A stretch of DNA of 38,354 nt from Clostridiales bacterium (GCA_031277155.1 JAITMW010000139.1:1-38354); one strand, 5' to 3'. Counted from the stretch's first letter, positions 1 through 8,391 are shown. Program-made: numbers and translations. The notes: a model not told the origin generated them from the sequence alone.

Positions 1-2520
1 ATTTATGACTATCTGCGGCTGTTGTTTGCCCGGGTGGGCATACCCCATTGCCCCAAATGCGGGCGGGAGATTACAAAGCAGACCGTGGACCAAATTGTTG
101 ACCAAATTATGGAATTGGACGACGGCACGCGTTTGCAAGTGCTGGCGCCGGTGGTGCGGGCGCGCAAAGGCGAGCATACCAAGCTGCTGGAAGACGCCAA
201 GCGCAGCGGATATACCCGCGTGCGCGTAAACGGCACTGTGATGGAGCTTGCCGAGGAAATTAAGCTTGACAAAAACAAGCGGCACAGCATTGAAATTGTG
301 GTGGACAGGCTTGTGGTGAAAGAGGGCGTGCAAAAGCGGCTTTCGGAATCCATTGAGACCGTGATGGGCCTTACCGACGGCATTTTGCTTGTGGACGCAA
401 ATGGCACAGACATCAGCTTTTCGCAGAATTTTTCCTGTCCCGACCATGGCATATCCCTGCCGGATATAGAGCCGCGCATGTTTTCATTTAACAATCCCCA
501 AGGAGCCTGTCCCGAATGCAGCGGCCTGGGCTTTAAGATGGAATTTGACCCCGACCTTATTGTGCCAAACCCCGACCTTTCCATATCCCAAGGCGCAATT
601 GTGGCCCCCGGCTTTAATCAGGCCGGCAACACGGGCACATGGGGCGGCAATATCGTAGTGCATTTGGCGAAGCATTATGGCTTTAGCCTGACCACGCCCT
701 TTAAAAAGCTGGGGCTGGAGACGCGGCGCATCATCCTTTACGGTAATGAGGGCGAGGCCTTTCCCATTAACTATACCGACCAGCGGGGCCAATCGCGAAT
801 TTATATGCACCACTTCGAGGGCATTATTCCTTCGCTGGCGCGCCGCTATAAAGAGACGGGCAGCGAGTGGAGCAAGCAGCAATATGAAGGCTTTATCACC
901 AATATCGAGTGCGACGCCTGCCGGGGGCGCCGTCTGCGTGAGGAAATGCTGGCGGTGACGGTGGGCGGCGTAAATATCGCCGACATAGCCGCCATGCCCG
1001 TTGTAGGCCTAAACAAATTTTTTGAAGATTTGCGGCTTTCGCCCATGCACACCACCATTGCGGAGCGCATCCTTAAAGAAATCAAGGCGCGGGCGGGGTT
1101 TTTGGTGGATGTGGGGCTGGATTATCTCACATTGGCACGCTCTGCCGGCACGCTGTCCGGCGGCGAGGCCCAGCGCATACGCCTGGCCACGCAGATTGGC
1201 AGCGGCCTTGTGGGCGTCGTCTATATTTTGGACGAGCCCAGCATCGGCCTGCACCAGCGCGACAACGACAAGCTGTTAAAGACCCTGAAGCACCTGCGTG
1301 ATTTGGGAAACACACTGATTGTGGTGGAACATGACGAGGACACCATGCGCCAATCCGACCATATCGTCGACATTGGCCCCGGCGCCGGTGTATATGGCGG
1401 CGAGGTGGTATATTCCGGCGGCATTGAGGGGATTCTTAGCAACAAAGATTCCATAACGGGCCAGTATATGAGCGGCGCGAAAAAAATCGAAATACCCAAG
1501 GCCAGACGCAAGGAAAACGGCAAATGCCTGAGGATACGGGGCGCCTGGGAGAATAATCTCAAGGGTATTGATATCGAGCTGCCTCTGGGGATTTTCGTCT
1601 GCGTGACGGGCGTGTCCGGCAGTGGAAAATCCAGTCTGATTAATGAGATTTTGTATAAGCGGCTGGCGCGGGATTTAAATCGCGCGAAAATTAAGCCCGG
1701 CAAGCATGACGACATCAAAGGGCAGGAGCATCTGGATAAAATCATCAACATAGACCAAAGCCCCATCGGGCGCACGCCGCGAAGCAATCCCGCTACATAT
1801 ACGGGGCTGTTTGACCTTGTGCGGGACCTGTTTGCCGCCACGCCCGAGGCCAAAGTGCGCGGCTATCAAAAGGGGCGCTTTAGCTTTAATGTCAAAGGCG
1901 GGCGATGCGAGGCCTGCAACGGCGACGGCATGATAAAAATCGAGATGCACTTTTTGCCGGATATTCATGTTACCTGCGAAATTTGCCACGGCAAGCGATA
2001 TAACCGCGAGACGCTGGAAGTGCGATATAAAGGCAAAACTATTGCGGATGTGCTGGATATGACGGTGTATGAAGCGCTGAAATTCTTTGAAAATTTGCCG
2101 CGCCTGCGCGAGAAAATACAAACATTGCATGATGTGGGGCTTTCGTATGTGCGGCTTGGGCAATCTTCCACCACGCTGTCCGGCGGCGAGGCCCAGCGGG
2201 TGAAGCTGGCCACAGAGCTTTCCCGCCGCAACACGGGCAAGACCATATATGTGCTGGACGAGCCAACGACGGGCCTGCATATGGCGGATGTGCATAAGCT
2301 GGTGGATATCTTGCAAAAGCTGTGTGATGGCGGCAACACCGTTGTTGTGATTGAGCATAATCTGGATGTGATTAAAACCTCGGATTATATCATAGACCTT
2401 GGCCCCGAAGGCGGCGATATGGGCGGCGGCGTTGTGGCCTGCGGCACGCCGGAAGAAGTGGCCGACAACAAAAATTCTTATACGGGGCAGTACTTAAAAA
2501 AGGCGCTGAAACGGACGTGA
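1..2520 (+). CDS. uvrA: Excinuclease ABC subunit A (UvrA), 5'-truncated by the window edge
   Basis: UvrA is the damage-recognition ATPase of nucleotide excision repair and works with UvrB and UvrC. The frame is open from base 1 (IYDYLRLLFARVG), so about the first 100 residues, including the first Walker A, lie outside the window. What remains shows both ABC signatures (SGGEAQRIRLATQIGSG near base 1155 and SGGEAQRVKLATELS near base 2180), their Walker B segments (ILDEPSIGLH, VLDEPTTGLH), the second Walker A (GVSGSGKSSL near base 1610) and the CxxC pairs of the zinc modules (HCPKCG; CEACNGDG followed by CEICHGKR). No frameshift is visible. A TTG at 22 could be taken as a start, but the family alignment shows it is internal. 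It ends with TGA just before a GGCGGCC hairpin. Identity is certain. Confidence 0.97.
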   Translation: MYDYLRLLFARVGIPHCPKCGREITKQTVDQIVDQIMELDDGTRLQVLAPVVRARKGEHTKLLEDAKRSGYTRVRVNGTVMELAEEIKLDKNKRHSIEIVVDRLVVKEGVQKRLSESIETVMGLTDGILLVDANGTDISFSQNFSCPDHGISLPDIEPRMFSFNNPQGACPECSGLGFKMEFDPDLIVPNPDLSISQGAIVAPGFNQAGNTGTWGGNIVVHLAKHYGFSLTTPFKKLGLETRRIILYGNEGEAFPINYTDQRGQSRIYMHHFEGIIPSLARRYKETGSEWSKQQYEGFITNIECDACRGRRLREEMLAVTVGGVNIADIAAMPVVGLNKFFEDLRLSPMHTTIAERILKEIKARAGFLVDVGLDYLTLARSAGTLSGGEAQRIRLATQIGSGLVGVVYILDEPSIGLHQRDNDKLLKTLKHLRDLGNTLIVVEHDEDTMRQSDHIVDIGPGAGVYGGEVVYSGGIEGILSNKDSITGQYMSGAKKIEIPKARRKENGKCLRIRGAWENNLKGIDIELPLGIFVCVTGVSGSGKSSLINEILYKRLARDLNRAKIKPGKHDDIKGQEHLDKIINIDQSPIGRTPRSNPATYTGLFDLVRDLFAATPEAKVRGYQKGRFSFNVKGGRCEACNGDGMIKIEMHFLPDIHVTCEICHGKRYNRETLEVRYKGKTIADVLDMTVYEALKFFENLPRLREKIQTLHDVGLSYVRLGQSSTTLSGGEAQRVKLATELSRRNTGKTIYVLDEPTTGLHMADVHKLVDILQKLCDGGNTVVVIEHNLDVIKTSDYIIDLGPEGGDMGGGVVACGTPEEVADNKNSYTGQYLKKALKRT

Positions 2521-2523
2521 CCC

Positions 2524-2551
2524 GTGTAGGGGCGGCCTTTGGCCGCCCGCC
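2524..2551 (+). repeat. Palindromic GTGTAGGGGCGGCC hairpin after uvrA
   Basis: GGCGGCC-TTT-GGCCGCC forms a 7-bp GC-only stem directly after the uvrA stop. There is no T-run, so it is not a standard intrinsic terminator. The GTAGGGGCGGC opening and GCCGCCCGC close recur at 3478-3527, which suggests a dispersed repeat of the short GC-rich palindrome type. It may slow polymerase or protect the uvrA mRNA 3' end. Confidence 0.6.
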
Positions 2552-2565
2552 GTAAGGAGAATCGC

Positions 2566-2685
2566 ATGTGGGAATTTATTATAGACCTGATAGATTTATT
2601 TTGGCCAAACAAGCTGAAGAAAAAGCCAAAAGAGGGCGAAGTTGGCGGCCCGCTTTCCTTTTTGCTCAGAAAAAGAAAAATGTGA
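2566..2685 (+). CDS. Small basic protein, 39 aa, unknown function
   Basis: The ATG is preceded by TAAGGAGA five bases upstream, a strong ribosome binding site. The protein begins with a hydrophobic/acidic amphipathic stretch (MWEFIIDLIDLFWP), followed by a lysine-rich segment (KLKKKPKEGE) and a basic tail ending RKRKM. That is the pattern of a small peripheral membrane or nucleic-acid-binding peptide. It sits 45 bases after uvrA on the same strand, with only the GC-rich hairpin between them, so it may be co-transcribed with uvrA. I do not recognise a family. Evidence that it is a gene is the ribosome binding site, placement and residue pattern only. Confidence 0.5.
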   Translation: MWEFIIDLIDLFWPNKLKKKPKEGEVGGPLSFLLRKRKM

Positions 2686-2701
2686 TGACGATTGCTCAAC
2701 A

Positions 2702-2801
2702 GGGGATGCAGGGTAAACCCTGCTAAAGTAACGACTACAAGTCGGCAGCTGGCAAAATGGTTTTAACCGTTACTTTAGTCGGGTTTACCCGACACATCCC
2801 C
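2702..2801. repeat. 100-bp imperfect inverted repeat (fold-back / MITE-like)
   Basis: Arms 2702-2733 and 2768-2801 pair outward from a central region of about 34 bases. The inner 11 bases (CTAAAGTAACG / CGTTACTTTAG) match exactly and the outer ends read GGGGATG / CATCCCC. Each arm also holds its own small hairpin: CAGGG-TAAA-CCCTG on the left and TCGGG-TTTA-CCCGA on the right. The element lies between the 39-aa gene and alaX. It could be a non-autonomous mobile element or a structured leader RNA for alaX. No protein in it is convincing. Confidence 0.6.
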
Positions 2802-2831
2802 CCCAAAATCATTTTTAAGGAGATGCGTGTT

Positions 2832-3482
2832 ATGAAAACCAAACCCCTATACCTAAACGACTGCTATATCCACCAATTTCAGGCCGATATCACAGAAATC
2901 GGCGATGATTTCATTGTGCTGAATGAAACCTATTTTTATTCCAGAGGCGGCGGACAGCCCGGCGATACAGGCGATATCGCGGGTATTGTGATAACCGACA
3001 CAAAAAGGGATGGCGACGGCAAAATCCTTCACTATTTTGAAGGGGACTGCAATCTTTCCTCGGGGCAATCCGTGCAATGCCATATAGACTGGCCGCGCCG
3101 CTACGCCCATATGCGCATACACAGCGCCTCCCATATTGTGGAATATTTCCTGTTTCGGCACAGCGACAACCAAAAATTCCTAAGCTCTTTTATCTCGGGC
3201 GGCAAGGAAACAAGCACCTATGAAGTGACGGCGGCCATAACCCCGGAGATTGTCGAAAAAATCCAGCATGACGCAAATGCCTTTATCAAAGGCAATCACG
3301 ACATATTACTTTATCCCGATGAAAACAATCCGGATTATCGCTATTGTAAAATCGGGGATATCGTATACCCCTGCGGCGGCACCCATCCCAAAAATACCTC
3401 TGAAATCGGAGAAATCTCAATCAAAGTCAAAGGCCAGGCCGCCCTGGGCAAGCAAAAAATTGTTACAACATTGATGCCGTAG
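2832..3482 (+). CDS. alaX: AlaX-type alanyl-tRNA editing hydrolase
   Basis: This is a stand-alone trans-editing domain of the AlaRS type, expected to deacylate mis-charged tRNA(Ala) (Ser- or Gly-tRNA). The 216-aa protein shows the glycine-rich YFYSRGGGQPGDTG segment (residues 35-47), a HxxxH zinc motif (H97, H101 in RIHSASH) and the downstream CxxxH (C181, H185 in YPCGGTH). All four zinc ligands are therefore present. Start chosen: ATG at 2832, eight bases after AAGGAGA. The frame stays open to 2757, but that would include part of the fold-back repeat and has no ribosome site. The TAG stop comes from a GTAGGGGC repeat. The alanine-specificity call rests on family resemblance. Confidence 0.88.
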   Translation: MKTKPLYLNDCYIHQFQADITEIGDDFIVLNETYFYSRGGGQPGDTGDIAGIVITDTKRDGDGKILHYFEGDCNLSSGQSVQCHIDWPRRYAHMRIHSASHIVEYFLFRHSDNQKFLSSFISGGKETSTYEVTAAITPEIVEKIQHDANAFIKGNHDILLYPDENNPDYRYCKIGDIVYPCGGTHPKNTSEIGEISIKVKGQAALGKQKIVTTLMP

Positions 3483-3527
3483 GGGCGGCGTTCCTTAATC
3501 AAGCTTAGGACAGGCCCTGCCGCCCGC
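3478..3527 (+). repeat. Dispersed GC-rich palindromic repeat (copy 2) after alaX
   Basis: The element opens GTAGGGGCGGC and closes GCCGCCCGC, with an inner AATCAAGCTT core. Its first bases supply the TAG stop of alaX. Bases 3483-3527 align without gaps to the reverse complement of 16984-17028 inside mrpF (45 positions, about 35 identical by hand count), so these are copies of one repeat family. Confidence 0.7.
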
Positions 3528-3536
3528 ATCTGCCAT

Positions 3537-3565
3537 TTGACTTCTTTGTGTATATGCTGTATAAT
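3537..3565 (+). promoter_or_regulatory. Sigma-A promoter for dcd
   Basis: TTGACT (3537-3542), a 17-base spacer and TATAAT (3560-3565). The expected leader is about 130 bases before the dcd ATG at 3702. No terminator hairpin is evident in that leader. Confidence 0.8.
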
Positions 3566-3701
3566 ACTTTACACCAAGCCACATTGAGGACTTGCCCACG
3601 GCATATTGATGGATGTTTTGCAATTTGTCAGGGCGATATCTGCTTACCAAGCACAATACGATGCGTCAAATTCATGAAAATAGTGACACGGGAGAAAAAT
3701 T

Positions 3702-4220
3702 ATGATATTATCAGGATTAGAGATTGCAAAAAAGGTGCAAGAGGGCAATGAAATCATCATCCGGCCTTTTGTGCCCGAAAAAGTGGGGCCAAACAGCTAT
3801 GACTTGCATTTGGCCGACACCCTTGTGGTCTATCAAGACGAAATTTTGGATATGAAGAAGCCCGGCGGCACAAAGGAGATTGTCATCCCCAAGGAAGGGC
3901 TGGTTTTGCAGCCGGGCAAGCTATATCTTGGCCGCACGGTTGAATATACGGAAACATATGGCTATGTGCCCATGCTGGAAGGGCGCAGCAGCATGGGGCG
4001 GCTGGGTATTAGCATACATATCACGGCTGGCTTTGGGGATGTGGGATTTAAGGGCTTTTGGACGCTGGAGATACATTGCCTGCATCCCGTGCGCATATAT
4101 GCGGGAGAGCGCGTCTGCCAGATATATTATCACAAAATTGAGGGAGAATATGAGGCATACAAGGGCAAATATCAGGACAACAAGGGCATACAGGCCAGCA
4201 TGAAATATAAGGACGGGTGA
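3702..4220 (+). CDS. dcd: dCTP deaminase
   Basis: Converts dCTP to dUTP for thymidylate synthesis; some relatives also hydrolyse dUTP to dUMP. The 172-aa protein carries the family signature EGRSSMGRLGI (residues 93-103) and the following TAGFGDVGFKGFWTLEI, with the expected catalytic glutamate at residue 123. ERVCQIYY near the C-terminus matches the nucleotide-binding tail. The length fits a single-domain homotrimeric enzyme. GGGAG lies upstream of the ATG. The stop overlaps the alternative GTG start of the next gene, so the two are probably co-translated. Mono- versus bifunctional activity cannot be decided from sequence alone. Confidence 0.92.
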   Translation: MILSGLEIAKKVQEGNEIIIRPFVPEKVGPNSYDLHLADTLVVYQDEILDMKKPGGTKEIVIPKEGLVLQPGKLYLGRTVEYTETYGYVPMLEGRSSMGRLGISIHITAGFGDVGFKGFWTLEIHCLHPVRIYAGERVCQIYYHKIEGEYEAYKGKYQDNKGIQASMKYKDG

Positions 4221-4225
4221 TTGTA

Positions 4226-5542
4226 ATGATGGGCGATGTGAAATTTGGTAAGGGTGATGCGAAGGTTGGTTTTTTAACCAAAATTGTGGACGCCATAAAC
4301 AAGCTGTATCCCTTCAAGAAAGAAGAGGTGGTAGAGCGCAAAAGCCGCTTTGAGGGCTTTTTACGCCATGGCGAAAAAGAGGGCAAGCATGGCGTGGTGT
4401 CCTGCGTGCGCCTGTGTGACGAGGCGCTGGACATTGTAGCCGACCGCATTATGCTTACAAACCGCATGAATTCACTTAACGAGCGCATGGCCGAGGTGGA
4501 ATGTTACGGCAGGCTGACGGAAGAGGAGGCCACTGATTTAAAAGATATGCTGGCCAGCTATACTTCCCTTGCCAAGGATTCTAACCAGCTGAAATACCAA
4601 GTGACGAGCTTTGACAAAGGCCTGATGCGCATGGAGAGGCTTGAGGAAGAGGCCGAAAATGATTTGCCCGAGATTAAATTCGCAGAAGAGCGCCAGCGCA
4701 TTTTTAAGCAGGACATTGGCTATCTTGAGGGCGAAAAAATGGTGTTGGAACACGAGCGCGAAAGGCTGAAAAACGCCATAGATTTTGTCTATAAATTTTC
4801 CATTGCCATGGTGTTTTTCTTTGGAGGCATGGCTTTGGTGATGGTATATCTTTATATTTTTCAGAATGTGCAGACGATGCTGGTGCTGTCCAGCATGCTT
4901 GTTGTCGTCATCATAATTTCGGCCATGCTTTATGCCCTGCGCAACCGCCTGAGATACGAGCTTCACCTGAATTTTAAAAAACAGGGGCGGGCAGTGGAGC
5001 TGCTTAACAAAAAAAACGCCGTATATGCCCATTTTACGAACTATTTGAATTATGAATACAGAAAATTTCGCGTGCGCAACAGCGAGATGCTGGCCAACAA
5101 CCTCACGGATTTTGGGCATTACAAGCATCTCACAAAGCGGCTGGACAGCTTGCGCAATATCATGTCCCAAACCGAGGCCGCCATCGACTTTTTCCTGAAA
5201 GACAAAGGCATTGACACCAAATTTTCATCCATAGAGAAGTTTGCCGCCACGCTGAACCTGGACGACAAAAAGCAGTTTTATCAAGAGCTTTTCCGCGAGA
5301 AAAACCTGATTGAAAAGAGCCTTGACCGCCTGGATGTGCGCAGCTCTCAAATATGGGACGCCCTGATGAATTTGCGCGCCAATGAAAAGCGGGACCTGGA
5401 CACCATCAATAAAATCATCGAGGAATATGTGGAAAAGGCCGACCGCATCCTCAATGTGGACAGGGCCGAGGGCACAACTGCAATGGATGCGGCCATGAGG
5501 ACTGATATTATTGATGAGGAGCTGGAGCTGGCGGCGGAGTGA
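4226..5542 (+). CDS. Coiled-coil protein with two central membrane segments, unknown function
   Basis: A protein of about 438 aa with no family I recognise. Residues ~50-185 are highly charged and heptad-like (RLEEEAENDLPEIKFAEE, EHERERLKNA). They are followed by two hydrophobic segments (FSIAMVFFFGGMALVMVYLY and VLSSMLVVVIIISAMLYAL, about residues 190-240) joined by a short turn. A second helical charged domain then runs to an acidic end (DEELELAAE). This is a hairpin-anchored protein with both coiled-coil arms on the same side of the membrane. It lies between dcd and valS, with 26 bases to the valS ATG. Start uncertain: a GTG at 4217 overlaps the dcd stop, while ATG 4226 or 4229 follow AAGGACGGG at better spacing; I chose 4226. 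Confidence 0.8.
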   Translation: MMGDVKFGKGDAKVGFLTKIVDAINKLYPFKKEEVVERKSRFEGFLRHGEKEGKHGVVSCVRLCDEALDIVADRIMLTNRMNSLNERMAEVECYGRLTEEEATDLKDMLASYTSLAKDSNQLKYQVTSFDKGLMRMERLEEEAENDLPEIKFAEERQRIFKQDIGYLEGEKMVLEHERERLKNAIDFVYKFSIAMVFFFGGMALVMVYLYIFQNVQTMLVLSSMLVVVIIISAMLYALRNRLRYELHLNFKKQGRAVELLNKKNAVYAHFTNYLNYEYRKFRVRNSEMLANNLTDFGHYKHLTKRLDSLRNIMSQTEAAIDFFLKDKGIDTKFSSIEKFAATLNLDDKKQFYQELFREKNLIEKSLDRLDVRSSQIWDALMNLRANEKRDLDTINKIIEEYVEKADRILNVDRAEGTTAMDAAMRTDIIDEELELAAE

Positions 5543-5568
5543 TAACAATTTGAATTGAGGGCTTGGAT

Positions 5569-8202
5569 ATGAAAAAAGAACTGGCGACAAGATATGACCC
5601 CAAAAATGTGGAGGACAGGCTTTATGCGGACTGGCTGGCGGCCGGGCATTTTCACGCGCCTGTGGACGAAAGCAGGACGCCCTATACCATAATGATACCG
5701 CCGCCAAATATCACAAGCCAGCTGCATATTGGCCATGCTTTTGAATATACTTTGATTGATATTTTGATACGCACAAAGCGTATGCAGGGCTATAACGCGC
5801 TGTGGATGCCGGGGACGGACCACGCCGCCATCGCCACCGAGGTGAAAATTGTTGAGGAAATGGCGAAAGAGGGCCTGACCAAGGCGGGCCTGGGGCGCGA
5901 GGGCTTTATGAAGCACGCCTGGGCGTGGTATGACAAATATGGTTCTGCCATAATCAACCAGATAAAGAAAATGGGCAGCAGCTGCGATTGGCAGCGCACC
6001 CGCTTTACTATGGACGAGGGTCTGTCGGACGCGGTGCTGGAAGTTTTTGTGCGCCTGTATGAAAAGGGGCTGATTTATCGCGGCGAAAAGCTGATAAATT
6101 GGTGTACCGGATGCGAAACCACAATTTCTGATGCCGAGGTGGAGCATGACGAAAAGCAGGGGAGCTTTTGGCACTTCAGATATCCCATAAAGGATATGGA
6201 TGGCGAATTTGTCACTTTTGCCACCACAAGGCCGGAGACCATGCTGGGGGATGTGGCAATTGCCGTGAATCCCGAGGATGACCGATATGCCCATCTTGTG
6301 GGCAAAACTGCCATAATGCCTGTTTTTGACAGAGAGCTGCCAATTATTGCCGATAGCCATGTTAAAGCGGATTTTGGAACGGGCATGGTGAAAATCACGC
6401 CGGCCCATGATTTTAATGACTTTGAAATTGGCGCGCGGCACAATCTGCCGCTGATTAACATAATGAACGACGATGGCACAATAAATGAAAATGGCGGATG
6501 TTACCAAGGTATGGACAGATATGCCGCCAGAAAGCGCATTATTGCTGAATTTACAGAGCATGGCCTGTTTGTGAAAAAAGAGGATATTACACATTCTGTG
6601 GGCGCCCATGACCGCTGCGGAACCGTGGTGGAGCCTTTAATCAAGATGCAGTGGTTTGTGGCCATGGAGAGGCTGGCCAAACCTGCGCTGGATGCCTATA
6701 TTCAAGGCGATTTGTGCGTGATACCGGCCCGCTTTGGCAAGGTTTACACCCATTGGCTGGAAAATATCAGGGATTGGTGCATATCCCGCCAGCTTTGGTG
6801 GGGGCATCGCATACCGGCGTATTATTGCGACGGTTGCGGCGAAATCACCGTGGCCAAGGCGAAGCCGGGCAGCTGTCCAAAATGCGGCGGCACGAGCCTG
6901 TGTCAAGACGAAGACAGCCTGGATACATGGTTTTCTTCGGCGCTGTGGCCTTTTTCCACACTGGGCTGGCCAAAGCAAACGCCGGAATTAAAATATTTCT
7001 ACCCCACAAATGTGCTGTCTTGCGGATATGAAATTTTGTTTTTCTGGGTTATACGCATGGTTTTTTCGGGCCTTGAATTTATAGGAGAGCTGCCCTTCAA
7101 AGATGTCTTTATCCATGGCATTGTGCGGGACGAGCAGGGCCGCAAAATGAGCAAATCCCTTGGCAACGGAATCGACCCGCTGGAGGTTATTGACAAATAC
7201 GGCGCGGATGCCCTGCGCTTTGCGCTGGCCACGGGCAACACGCCGGGAAACGACCTGCGATATTACAACGAAAAGGTAGAGGCCGCCCGCAACTTCCTTA
7301 ACAAAATTTGGAACAGCGCGCGGTTTATAATGATGAATCTTGATGATGCACCGCCAAATGCTGATAATATCACAGCCGCCGATAAATGGATATTATCTTT
7401 GGCAAACCGCCTCACGGCGGAGGTGACGCAAAATATCGAAAATTACGAGCTGGGCGTGGCCGCCGACAAGGTTTACGGCTTTATGTGGGACGAATTTTGC
7501 GATTGGTATATAGAAATGGCGAAGCCGCGCCTGTATAATTCCGAGGACCCCACCCGAGATGCCGCCCTGTGGACACTGACCCATGTTTTAAACACGGGCT
7601 TAAAGCTGCTGCATCCCTTCATTCCGTTTATTACGGACGAAATTTACACGACTTTGGGCGGCGAGGGCAGCATCATGGTGTCCGATTGGCCAAAATATAA
7701 CGCGCAGCATGATTTTCCCGCCGAAGAGGCCGAAATCGGGCATATCAAAGAGGCCGTGCGGGCCATACGCAATGCCCGCGCCAATATGAATGTGCCGCCG
7801 TCCCGCCGCGCAAAGGTGTTTGTGGTGACTGGGGATGCGGCCCTGGGGCAAATTTTTCGTGGCGGCGAAAAATATATCATGGCCCTGGCCTCGGCCGCCG
7901 AGGTGGCTGTGCAGGCCGACAAGGCGGGCATAGAGGACAACGCCGTGTCCATCGTGGTGCCCGGGGCCGAAATTTTCATGCCTTTTGCCGATTTGGTGGA
8001 CATCGAAAAGGAAAAGGCCAGGCTGGGCAAGGAAATTGAAAGGCTGGAGAAGGAAGTGGGGCGCGTGGCGGCAAAGCTGGCCAATCCCGGATTTGTGGAC
8101 AAAGCACCCGCAAAGGTGGTGCAGGAGGAGCAGGAGAAAGAGCGAAAATATAGGGAAATGTTGGCGGCTGTGGCAGAGCAGCTGCGGGCACTGTCATTCT
8201 GA
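5569..8202 (+). CDS. valS: Valyl-tRNA synthetase
   Basis: Charges tRNA(Val) with valine. The 877-aa length is typical for Firmicutes. Visible parts are the class I HIGH box (residues 53-56 after PPPNITSQL), the CP1 editing domain with TTRPETMLGD, the WCISRQLWWGHRIP segment, KMSKS (residues 526-530) and the C-terminal coiled coil (EKARLGKEIERLEKEVG onward). Start: ATG 5569, seven bases after GAGGG; the TTG at 5563 is too close to that site. Notably, no T-box leader precedes it: only 26 bases separate it from the upstream gene, so it appears to depend on read-through from the dcd promoter. The TGA stop lies inside a dispersed repeat (8192 on). Confidence 0.97.
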   Translation: MKKELATRYDPKNVEDRLYADWLAAGHFHAPVDESRTPYTIMIPPPNITSQLHIGHAFEYTLIDILIRTKRMQGYNALWMPGTDHAAIATEVKIVEEMAKEGLTKAGLGREGFMKHAWAWYDKYGSAIINQIKKMGSSCDWQRTRFTMDEGLSDAVLEVFVRLYEKGLIYRGEKLINWCTGCETTISDAEVEHDEKQGSFWHFRYPIKDMDGEFVTFATTRPETMLGDVAIAVNPEDDRYAHLVGKTAIMPVFDRELPIIADSHVKADFGTGMVKITPAHDFNDFEIGARHNLPLINIMNDDGTINENGGCYQGMDRYAARKRIIAEFTEHGLFVKKEDITHSVGAHDRCGTVVEPLIKMQWFVAMERLAKPALDAYIQGDLCVIPARFGKVYTHWLENIRDWCISRQLWWGHRIPAYYCDGCGEITVAKAKPGSCPKCGGTSLCQDEDSLDTWFSSALWPFSTLGWPKQTPELKYFYPTNVLSCGYEILFFWVIRMVFSGLEFIGELPFKDVFIHGIVRDEQGRKMSKSLGNGIDPLEVIDKYGADALRFALATGNTPGNDLRYYNEKVEAARNFLNKIWNSARFIMMNLDDAPPNADNITAADKWILSLANRLTAEVTQNIENYELGVAADKVYGFMWDEFCDWYIEMAKPRLYNSEDPTRDAALWTLTHVLNTGLKLLHPFIPFITDEIYTTLGGEGSIMVSDWPKYNAQHDFPAEEAEIGHIKEAVRAIRNARANMNVPPSRRAKVFVVTGDAALGQIFRGGEKYIMALASAAEVAVQADKAGIEDNAVSIVVPGAEIFMPFADLVDIEKEKARLGKEIERLEKEVGRVAAKLANPGFVDKAPAKVVQEEQEKERKYREMLAAVAEQLRALSF

Positions 8203-8319
8203 GCTTAGCCGGTCTTGGCGGCTCTTGAGTGAAACGAAGAGCCGCTTAGAGCGGCTTGGCGAAGAATCTATAAGTGAGATCTTTTGTGGGGGAGATCCTT
8301 CGCTGCGCTCAGGATGACA
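8192..8319. repeat. Dispersed palindromic repeat (TGTCATTCTGAG...CTCAGGATGACA)
   Basis: The element starts TGTCATTCTGAGC at the valS stop and ends GCTCAGGATGACA, so its termini are inverted repeats with one mismatch. The interior contains GAAGAATC and GAGATCCTTCGC, a pattern seen in intergenic palindromes of many bacteria. It supplies the valS TGA and leads into a tandem amplification of its right end. Confidence 0.7.
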
Positions 8320-8391
8320 AAGGAATGACTCAGGATGACGGAGGAATGGCTCAGGATGACAGAGGAATGGCTCAGGATGACGGAGGAAGAT
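8308..8391 (+). repeat. Four tandem 21-bp repeats upstream of folC
   Basis: Units at 8308-8328, 8329-8349, 8350-8370 and 8371-8391 each begin CTCAGGATGAC and end with (G/A)GAGGAATG or a close variant. The first 11 bases equal the right end of the palindromic repeat before it, so the array probably grew by slippage from that end. The GGAGGAAG of the last unit serves as the folC ribosome binding site. Because 21 is a multiple of three, the array is also open in frame with folC as a 7-aa repeat (MAQDDGG-like), though translation there is unlikely. Confidence 0.85.

Noticed and set aside
3613..3705. 30-aa leader peptide overlapping the dcd ATG
   Set aside because: The ATGA overlap is suggestive, but the ribosome site is weak and the residues are unremarkable. 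Not enough to call.
3548..3751. 67-aa open frame upstream of dcd
   Set aside because: GTG start inside the promoter region, no ribosome site, overlaps dcd out of frame.
5347..6609. 420-aa open frame on the - strand inside valS
   Set aside because: It is antisense to a clear valS, with no ribosome site and a low-complexity Ser-rich segment. It is a composition shadow.
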